A stretch of 64,000 nucleotides of DNA from an uncultured Acidimicrobiaceae bacterium (GTDB lineage Bacteria > Actinomycetota > Acidimicrobiia > Acidimicrobiales > Ilumatobacteraceae), in contig CAIXIJ010000005.1 in the NCBI GenBank assembly GCA_903919455.1, positions 1-64,000 on the forward strand, written 5' to 3'. The notes under the pieces are model-generated. The model had not been told where the DNA came from. It made no database searches and worked only from the letters and a program-made list of their open reading frames with translations. Of this stretch, positions 1 to 6,072 are shown one piece after another (within the stretch, counting starts at the first letter, position 1; each line of letters begins with the position of its first letter). A program made the translations under genes and the position numbers.

Positions 1-16
1 CCTTGCCCCAACTTCC

Positions 17-910
17 CTAGTTGCTCCAGATGTGGATTTTGCCGTCCTGCACAACACGCGGCGGCATCTCGGTGGCGAAGCGGCGGGTGACGCCGACCTT
101 CTCCTCGATGGGCCGAGTGCGCAGCGTGGTGCCCACCCAGTGGGCGCGCTTGGCCAGGAGCAGTCCCACGTTCACCGGGGTGCGGCCACCGCCCATCAGT
201 CCGACCTGCACGATGGTGCCGCGCAGTGCCACGGCCTGGAGATTGCGGTCGATCTCCTCGCCACCGATGACGTCGAGCACCACGTCGAAACCGCCGGGCA
301 CCGCAGCCGTGGCATCGGCCAGCCAATCGTGCGGTGAGCGTTCGAGCACCAGATCGGCACCGAGGTCGCGGCACACTTGGGCCTTGCCGGATGAGCACGT
401 GACTGCGATACGCGCCCCAATGGCCTTCGCGATCTGAATCGCTGCGGTACCAACGCCGCTGGCCCCAGCGTGCACCAGTGCCCACCGACCACTCGAGAGC
501 CCGCCCTGCAACACCAGGGCATCCCACGCGGTGAGGAAGACCTCCGGCACCGCAGCGGCCTCGTGCAACGACAGTCCGGCGGGCACCGCCAGCAACTGAC
601 GCTCGTGGGTGGCAATGCGCTCGGCGTAGGCGCCACCGGCCTCGATGCCCATCACGCGATCACCCACCCGCCACATCGATGCCCGCTCGCCCACCGCCGC
701 CACCGTGCCGGCGAACTCGAGCCCGGGGATCTCGGGGGTGCGACCCCGCGGGTCGGGGTACAGCCCCATGCGCTGCAGGAGGTCGGCCCGGTTCAGCGCT
801 GTGGCTGCGATGTCGACGAGCACTTCGTCGGGTCCGGGCACCGGGTCGGCCACCTCGGCAATGGTCAGTACCTCTGGGCCACCATGTGAATTCAGGACTA
901 CAGCACGCAT
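17..910 (-). CDS. NAD(P)H quinone oxidoreductase (PIG3/zinc-free MDR family), C-terminus short
   Basis: Medium-chain dehydrogenase/reductase of the quinone oxidoreductase type, expected to use NADPH to reduce quinones or conjugated carbonyls in the cytoplasm. The N-terminal GroES-like half (about residues 1-120, with PGLEFAGTV and VGDRVMG) and the Rossmann motif HAGASGVGTAAIQIAK near residue 147 are clear, and the catalytic zinc ligands of alcohol dehydrogenases are absent. The protein is 297 aa, while family members are usually about 320-335 aa. It stops at GKIHIWSN, just where the family continues into a conserved region ending in a GKxVL-type motif. Only 16 nt lie beyond the stop in this window, and neither other frame there looks like the missing piece. 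A late nonsense or frameshift change, or a real short variant, are both possible. Confidence 0.85.
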   Translation of the reverse strand: MRAVVLNSHGGPEVLTIAEVADPVPGPDEVLVDIAATALNRADLLQRMGLYPDPRGRTPEIPGLEFAGTVAAVGERASMWRVGDRVMGIEAGGAYAERIATHERQLLAVPAGLSLHEAAAVPEVFLTAWDALVLQGGLSSGRWALVHAGASGVGTAAIQIAKAIGARIAVTCSSGKAQVCRDLGADLVLERSPHDWLADATAAVPGGFDVVLDVIGGEEIDRNLQAVALRGTIVQVGLMGGGRTPVNVGLLLAKRAHWVGTTLRTRPIEEKVGVTRRFATEMPPRVVQDGKIHIWSN

Positions 911-970
911 GGCTGCAGTCTCACACGCAGCGTTCGCACACGCATCACGTAGGCGACGCGCTGCACGATC

Positions 971-1486
971 TCAGGCTGGCCAGGCTGGCCAGGCAGCGCG
1001 CAGTTTCTCTGCGGAGAACGACAACGGCTCGGGCAGCGTGCGCGCTTCTGCCACCGACGTCATGAAGTTGCCGTCACCGTTCCAGCGCGGCACCACATGC
1101 ACGTGAAGGTGCTCGCTGATACTGCCGCCGGCGGCACGACCCATGTTGATGCCCACGTTCACGCCACCAGGCCGATACGCGGCCTTCACCGCCCGGACCG
1201 CAACGGTGACGGCCGACCACAGTTCGGTCGCTTCCTCCGACGTAAGGGCCTCGAGGTCGCCGACCTCGCGGTATGGCAACACCATCAGATGCCCTGAGGT
1301 GTAGGGGAAGGCGTTCAAGATCGCAAACGTGCACCGACCGCGCCACAGGATGTGCGCCGTTTCATCGGACATTCCCGAGGCCAGTATCTGCGTGAAGACA
1401 CTGCCCTCTTCGCCAGTCGTTCGGTCGCCCGATTCATTCACGTAGCGCGCACGCCACCCGTTCCAGATGTGGTCCAACCCAGTCAC
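971..1486 (-). CDS. HIT family nucleotide hydrolase/phosphorylase
   Basis: Histidine-triad protein of 171 aa. The catalytic triad is seen as HLHVHVVP near residue 126, preceded by the typical FPYTSGHLMVLPYR strand. Actinobacterial relatives of this length act on diadenosine polyphosphates (Ap4A phosphorylase type, as in mycobacteria). That assignment is inferred from family resemblance only. The start is GTG at 1486. A TAGGTT hexamer ends 6 nt before it, so the transcript may be leaderless. The C-terminus ends in a short PAWPAWPA duplication, which is a tandem 9-bp repeat in the DNA (ggccaggct). Confidence 0.9.
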   Translation of the reverse strand: MTGLDHIWNGWRARYVNESGDRTTGEEGSVFTQILASGMSDETAHILWRGRCTFAILNAFPYTSGHLMVLPYREVGDLEALTSEEATELWSAVTVAVRAVKAAYRPGGVNVGINMGRAAGGSISEHLHVHVVPRWNGDGNFMTSVAEARTLPEPLSFSAEKLRAAWPAWPA

Positions 1487-1492
1487 GAGGCG

Positions 1493-1498
1493 AACCTA
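1493..1498 (-). promoter_or_regulatory. candidate leaderless -10 (TAGGTT) for HIT gene
   Basis: TAGGTT lies 6 nt before the GTG start at 1486. This is one of fifteen TANNNT hexamers placed 6-8 nt before a start codon in this window. Confidence 0.5.
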
Positions 1499-1503
1499 CC
1501 CGT

Positions 1504-3351
1504 TTAGGTTCCGGCGGGCAGCGACAACACCAGCCGCACCCTGGCCGGGTCGGTGGTGTCGTCGCGAACCTCTACCACCATGTCGAGGGCTCGAGCCATA
1601 CTCCGTGCCACCGCGAGACCGAGCCCCGCGCCGGGAATGGTGTGGGTCTTCACGAACGGCAGCCAGACCGACTGCACCATCGGCGACGCCGCATCGACAA
1701 CGAACTCCACCCCGGCTCGGGTGCCACGAGCGAACGGCCGAACCTCCAATGGGTCGAGCGCGGCATCCAGGGAGGCACCCGCCAGCAGGGTGGCGGTGAG
1801 CCGGAATCGTGATGGGTCGGTGCGCAATGTGGTGGGAACCGACTCGCTGTCGGCCAGGTACATCACCACACCTTCACGCCACCACGCCTGCGTCGCGGCA
1901 ACCGCCACCACCGCTTCGGCAAGCTCGCGGGTGGTGACCTCTTGGTGCTCGAGGCGAAGCAACCCTTGGTCCAACTGGCTCAGCAGCATCAAGTCGTCGA
2001 CGATCTGGACCATTCGGCTCACACCGCTTTCGAGGTGACCCAGATACATCACTGCCGGCTCAGACAGATGCAGACCGCTGAGCAATTGGCTGTAACCGTG
2101 GATGACGTTCAGCGGCGATCGCATCTCGTGACTCACCCTGGAGAGGAAGGAGCGCTGCGCGTCGGCTGTTGCCGACACGGTCGCAAGTTCGGTGCGGGCC
2201 GCCAACTCGTCGGTGCGCTCGACGAACTCGAGCACAAATCGGTCGCCCGCCACCACGAGCGTGAACTCGATACTGCGCTCCCGACCATCCGGAGCGAACA
2301 CCGGCACCCATCCCGAGCGAATCTGTTCTCCTGTGTCGACCATCGCCTGCGCCATGTCGACAAGGTCGACGGACGACAAGGCGGCAGTGACATCGAGCGA
2401 CGATCGACCAGCCGCGCTATGACTGTGACCCGCTGATGACCACAGCAGCACCATCCGCACCAGATGCCGCCCCATGAACTGCGGTTCGTACACGGCGATC
2501 GAGCCGAAGGCCCCGTCGGCCACGGCCCGCAGCACCCGATCACTGCGCTCGAGTTCCAGCAGTGCCACTTCGCGCGATGTGAGTTCGCGTACCGACACCA
2601 TCATCTGCCCGGCGCCAACGTCGGTGAAGGTGGCCTCCAGAGAGACTCGCCGAGCCAGCACGTCGCGCTGCAGCAATCGACGAACCGGTGCGCCAGCTCG
2701 CAGGGCTTCTGCCACCTCGATCAACGATTGATCCATTACCTCGGCCACGCGCTTGCCGAGACGGAACGACGGCTCGGCCAAAAGAGCACGGGGATTCGCG
2801 TAGGACAGTACGAAGTGAAGGTCGTCGGGCTCGGACTCCACCAAAATCAGGCCATCGCCACTGCTCTCCGCCATCAATCGGAACCGTGCGTCGGCCGAGG
2901 CGAGCTGCTCCCCCGTCGTTCGGTCGGCCGACACCTGCACCACATAGCTGCCAGCCCGCATGGTGGCCACTTCGTAGCGCACGTGAGTAGGCACACCGTC
3001 GGTGAACCCTCGACGCTCGATGCGATACGGCTCGGGACGACCGCCCGACCAAGCGAGATTGGCCGCGTCGAGGGCATCGTGGAGATCAACGAACACGGTG
3101 GAGACGAGCACACCTTCGAGGATGTGCTCCGCCAATGGCACCCGTCGGGCCGCCTCATTCACGTACACGATCTCGAGATCGTTGATGGATCCAGCGGAGT
3201 CGAAGACCGGCGTATAGAGATACACCGCCTGCTGCAGCGCATCGCTGTCGATGAGCAACCGAACGCCTGCGTCGCCAAGCACTGCGATCGCCGAAGCCGG
3301 GCTGGCCTCTGCCCCCTCGGAAGGGGAGCCTGTGGAAGAGGTGGGAGTCAT
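1504..3351 (-). CDS. sensor histidine kinase with degenerate ATP-binding motifs
   Basis: Soluble multidomain histidine kinase of about 615 aa, with no membrane segment. Two or more PAS-like regions occupy roughly residues 25-380 (for example DLEIVYVNEAARRV). A HisKA domain follows with an intact H-box (FLSRVSHEMRSPLNVIHGY, near residue 405). The HATPase part is odd. The N-box position reads FRLTATLLAGASLDAA with no Asn, the G1 box DxGxG is replaced by VVDAASPMVQ, and only the G2 box GAGLGLAVARS is kept. ATP binding is therefore doubtful, and it may work as a phosphatase, a phosphotransfer partner or a partner to another kinase. It is divergent from the hybrid kinase at 3414. ATG 3351 is preferred; an in-frame TTG at 3363 is possible. 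Confidence 0.85.
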   Translation of the reverse strand: MTPTSSTGSPSEGAEASPASAIAVLGDAGVRLLIDSDALQQAVYLYTPVFDSAGSINDLEIVYVNEAARRVPLAEHILEGVLVSTVFVDLHDALDAANLAWSGGRPEPYRIERRGFTDGVPTHVRYEVATMRAGSYVVQVSADRTTGEQLASADARFRLMAESSGDGLILVESEPDDLHFVLSYANPRALLAEPSFRLGKRVAEVMDQSLIEVAEALRAGAPVRRLLQRDVLARRVSLEATFTDVGAGQMMVSVRELTSREVALLELERSDRVLRAVADGAFGSIAVYEPQFMGRHLVRMVLLWSSAGHSHSAAGRSSLDVTAALSSVDLVDMAQAMVDTGEQIRSGWVPVFAPDGRERSIEFTLVVAGDRFVLEFVERTDELAARTELATVSATADAQRSFLSRVSHEMRSPLNVIHGYSQLLSGLHLSEPAVMYLGHLESGVSRMVQIVDDLMLLSQLDQGLLRLEHQEVTTRELAEAVVAVAATQAWWREGVVMYLADSESVPTTLRTDPSRFRLTATLLAGASLDAALDPLEVRPFARGTRAGVEFVVDAASPMVQSVWLPFVKTHTIPGAGLGLAVARSMARALDMVVEVRDDTTDPARVRLVLSLPAGT

Positions 3352-3363
3352 TCGCCGACGCAA

Positions 3364-3413
3364 GCATAGACCGTGGCGTTAGTACCACCGACCGCGGCAT
3401 TAGACTGGAGGGA
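3364..3413. promoter_or_regulatory. divergent kinase promoter region with 21-bp-spaced direct repeat
   Basis: The 50-bp spacer between two divergent kinase genes contains accgtggcgttag (3370-3382) and accgcggcattag (3391-3403), which are 13-mers with 2 mismatches spaced 21 bp apart, about two helical turns. The second copy runs into TAGACT (3401-3406), which lies 7 nt before the ATG at 3414. The arrangement would suit a regulator dimer controlling both genes, but no such regulator is identified. Confidence 0.4.
3401..3406 (+). promoter_or_regulatory. candidate leaderless -10 (TAGACT) for hybrid kinase
   Basis: TAGACT lies 7 nt before ATG 3414. The GGAGGG between them is too close to the ATG (1 nt) to be a good Shine-Dalgarno site, which favours a leaderless reading. 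Confidence 0.5.
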
Positions 3414-4892
3414 ATGACACCCGGCGGCTTCATTCCCGAGTTCGTCGATGCGATGCACGTTGGCATGTGGTCGATCGACCAAGACGGTGTCACCACCTAC
3501 GTCAACCGACGCATTGTCGAGATGCTGACGGTACCTGCCGATGAAATCGTCGGGCGTCCGGTACTCGATTTCTTTCCAGAGCACGAGCGTGCCGACATTT
3601 TGATGCGCCTTCGCCAGCGCCGCGATCAGGTGAGCGACCATTACGACGTACATCTCCAGCGGCCCGACGGATCGCTGGTCCCCGTGCGCGTCAGCGGGAG
3701 CCCGTTGATGGTGAATGGCGAATTCAAGGGCTCTATTGCTGCCGTCACCGATCTCTCCGATCTCGAATCTGCCGCCAACGCGATGGAACGCGCATTGCGC
3801 TCGGCAGAGGCCACCAGCCTCTCCGCGACGCGTCTGCTCTCTTGGGTCAGCCACGAGCTCCGCACCCCGCTGAACGCCATCTCCGGATTTGCGCAGTTGC
3901 TTGAACAGTCCGTCTCTGAACCATCGCAGCGAGCGATGGCCTCGAGCATCCTGGCAGCCGGCGCACACGTAAACGGCTTGGCACAGGACTTGCTGGATTA
4001 CTCAAAAGCGGAAGCCGGCATGCTCGAGCCCGACCTCACCACCGTCGCCATGCGCGACGTCCTCGACCGGGCGCTGTCATTGTCGGTCACCCTTGCGCGG
4101 GAAAACGACGTCACCATCGAGATGCACGTGGCCGACGAATGCGTCGTCGCCGATCAGCGGCGTCTCGTGCAGTCCATCCTGAATCTGCTCTCCAACGCGA
4201 TCAAGTACGGCGGACGAGGCTCACGGGTCGTCGTGCAGACAACCACCGAGAACGACCGCGTGCGCTGTTCCATCACCGATGAAGGTCCGGGGATCCCGCC
4301 TGCAGTGCAGCAGCGCGCGTTCGCTGCGTTCGAGCGGCTCGACAATGCATCGAACATCGACGGTGTCGGCCTCGGATTGTCGATCGCCGACTCCTACGTG
4401 CGATCGATGCACGGCTCGCTCACCGTGAGCAGCCCCGCCGGTGCGGGGGCCACGTTCACCATCGAACTGCCAGTCGCTGGCGGACCGACCGACCAGCCGA
4501 CCGCACCGGGCGAAGCGAGGCCCGCCAACAGTGGTCTGGTGTTGTACGTCGAGGACGAACCGCTGAATGCGTCGCTCGTCGAAAGCATCATCGGGCTGCT
4601 CCCGGGCCGCAGCCTGCACGTGGAGCCAACAGTGGCAGGTGGCATCGAGGCAGCCGACCGGCTACGGCCTGCACTCGTGCTGCTCGACCTCAACCTGCCG
4701 GACGGCTCCGGCTTCGACGTGCTTGCCGCAATCCGAGCGAATCCAGCACTCACCGGTCTTCCGGTGTTCATTCTCAGCGCCGACGCCACCGAGCAAACCA
4801 CCGGCAGGGCGCTGCAGTTGGGCGCCGACCGGTTCATCAGCAAGCCGTTCAATCTCAAGGAATTCGTCGATTTGGTCGAATCGGCCACGTAA
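3414..4892 (+). CDS. PAS-HisKA-HATPase-REC hybrid histidine kinase
   Basis: Cytosolic hybrid kinase of 492 aa. A PAS domain (about 8-120) starts with FVDAMHVGMWSIDQDG. HisKA carries the phospho-His in SWVSHELRTPLNAISGF (near 145). The HATPase has an intact N-box (NLLSNAIKYG), G1 (DEGPGI) and G2 (GVGLGLSIADS). A C-terminal REC domain (about 375-490) has VEDEP, the phospho-Asp in LLDLNLPDGSG, the Ser/Thr site ILSADAT and the Lys in SKPF. All catalytic residues are present, unlike in the divergent kinase next door, so the two may act on each other. The input signal is unknown. The following 272 bp hold no clear gene. Confidence 0.93.
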   Translation: MTPGGFIPEFVDAMHVGMWSIDQDGVTTYVNRRIVEMLTVPADEIVGRPVLDFFPEHERADILMRLRQRRDQVSDHYDVHLQRPDGSLVPVRVSGSPLMVNGEFKGSIAAVTDLSDLESAANAMERALRSAEATSLSATRLLSWVSHELRTPLNAISGFAQLLEQSVSEPSQRAMASSILAAGAHVNGLAQDLLDYSKAEAGMLEPDLTTVAMRDVLDRALSLSVTLARENDVTIEMHVADECVVADQRRLVQSILNLLSNAIKYGGRGSRVVVQTTTENDRVRCSITDEGPGIPPAVQQRAFAAFERLDNASNIDGVGLGLSIADSYVRSMHGSLTVSSPAGAGATFTIELPVAGGPTDQPTAPGEARPANSGLVLYVEDEPLNASLVESIIGLLPGRSLHVEPTVAGGIEAADRLRPALVLLDLNLPDGSGFDVLAAIRANPALTGLPVFILSADATEQTTGRALQLGADRFISKPFNLKEFVDLVESAT

Positions 4893-4976
4893 ACGTCCTC
4901 GCCCGACAGGCGCGCTGCCTCAACTGGGTGTAGCGTTTTGTCCGACGGGTGGAGCGGGTCCGACCGTCAGGCGGGA

Positions 4977-5168
4977 ATGATGGCGATGTTGTCACCAGCG
5001 TTGAACGACGCACGGACGAGAGTGGGTCCTGGTGTGCTGCGTGCCTCGGCGACCGCGTTGAGTGACGAGGTTGCGCTTGCCGCGACATGGGCTGCGATTC
5101 GAGGTCAAGATCGTCCGGTATTGATGAATATCCCTAGTGTCCTCGAATCTGTGTTGGTACAACGATGA
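4977..5168 (+). CDS. possible small ORF, 63 aa, doubtful
   Basis: ATG-started ORF between the hybrid kinase and the first secreted protein gene. It overlaps the start of that gene by 4 nt (ATGA). The product (starts MMAMLSPALNDARTRVG) has no recognisable domain or membrane segment. Base choice at third positions is inconclusive. The same stretch probably carries the promoter of the secreted-protein operon: it is locally AT-rich around 5118-5145, with a TAGTGT hexamer. I list it only because the 4-nt overlap is a coupling-like arrangement. Confidence 0.2.
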   Translation: MMAMLSPALNDARTRVGPGVLRASATALSDEVALAATWAAIRGQDRPVLMNIPSVLESVLVQR

Positions 5169-5614
5169 CCATGCAGATGCGGATGCGGGTAGCCATCGGA
5201 GTGGTCAGTGCCGGTGCACTGATGTCGGCTGCCGTGCCCACCGCGTCAGCCGTGCAGTCGGTCACGGCGGGCACGAACAAATGCACGGTCACAGCGGTCG
5301 CTCCGACACTCGTGAAGACCACGCTCACGAGCAACTTCAAGGTCGTCTGCACCGTCAGTGGCGTCGTCACCCTGGAAATCGGCGTCGTCGAGATGGATGG
5401 CACGCTGGAGGACAAAGTCATTCCGATTGCCAGCAAGTCGGTATCGGTGGCGACCACGGCGAACAAGACGGTGACCGCCGTTGGGCCAAGTGGTACCTGT
5501 GTGAGCACAGAGACTGGAAATGAGGAGTACGCGACCAAGGTTCGCGTGAACATCTCTGGCAGGGTGTCCGCCTTCGACCGATCCGTGCCGATCAACGACC
5601 AGTACGCGTGCTGA
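5165..5614 (+). CDS. secreted four-Cys protein, paralogue 1 (unknown function)
   Basis: Unrecognised protein of 149 aa with a clear Sec signal peptide: basic start MTMQMRMR, hydrophobic core, and probable cleavage after a TASA-type site near residue 28. The mature part is about 120 aa, rich in Thr/Val/Ser, with four cysteines (KCTV, VVCTV, GTCVST, terminal YAC), enough for two disulphides, and looks like a beta-sandwich. It is a clear paralogue of the next ORF, sharing VVEMDGT, TETGNEE-like and TKVRV-like stretches. It is the first clear gene of an apparent operon with that paralogue, a membrane hybrid kinase and a REC-EAL protein. I infer a role as an extracytoplasmic ligand or accessory sensor; nothing proves it. 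Confidence 0.75.
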   Translation: MTMQMRMRVAIGVVSAGALMSAAVPTASAVQSVTAGTNKCTVTAVAPTLVKTTLTSNFKVVCTVSGVVTLEIGVVEMDGTLEDKVIPIASKSVSVATTANKTVTAVGPSGTCVSTETGNEEYATKVRVNISGRVSAFDRSVPINDQYAC

Positions 5615-5619
5615 ACCAG

Positions 5620-6072
5620 ATGCGCACGCCGCACCGATTGCTCGCGCGGTTCGTCATGACTGTCGCCTGCGCCGCCGCAGTGGTCGCACCCGCCCAGGCC
5701 TTCGCCGCCGCCAGCACGGCATCTGGTACCGCAAAATGCACTGTCACAGCGCGCCACCCACGACTCGACACGCTCACCAACACCCTTCGGGGCTATGCCA
5801 GTGTTACCTGCAACGTGTCCACCGTGATTGGCCTGGAAACCAGTGTCGTCGAAATGGACGGCACGGCGGAAAGTGCCCTCGCCGTGGCCCGAGAGGTTCG
5901 TTGGGTCGCGGTGAATGGCGGTGTGGCCACGATGGTGATGACCGCTCGCGGTGTGTGCCTGAACACCGAACCGGGTAACGAAGAGTTCACCACCAAGGCG
6001 AGAGTGCTGCTCATGGGTAGTGTTTCGACGTGGGATCGAACGGTACCCGACCCGGATTCTTACCCCTGCTGA
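5620..6072 (+). CDS. secreted four-Cys protein, paralogue 2 (unknown function)
   Basis: Tandem paralogue of the preceding gene, about 150 aa, with a signal peptide (MRTPHRLLARF, then an Ala/Val-rich core ending near AQAFA). The same four cysteines are kept (KCTV, VTCNV, GVCLNT, terminal YPC), as are the VVEMDGT and GNEEFTTKARV blocks. The start is ATG 5620, or GTG 5608, which would overlap the upstream stop. The stop TGA (6070-6072) shares one base with the ATG of the hybrid kinase, so translation of this protein and the kinase is probably coupled. That makes a functional link with the kinase's extracytoplasmic domain likely, by inference. Confidence 0.72.
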   Translation: MRTPHRLLARFVMTVACAAAVVAPAQAFAAASTASGTAKCTVTARHPRLDTLTNTLRGYASVTCNVSTVIGLETSVVEMDGTAESALAVAREVRWVAVNGGVATMVMTARGVCLNTEPGNEEFTTKARVLLMGSVSTWDRTVPDPDSYPC

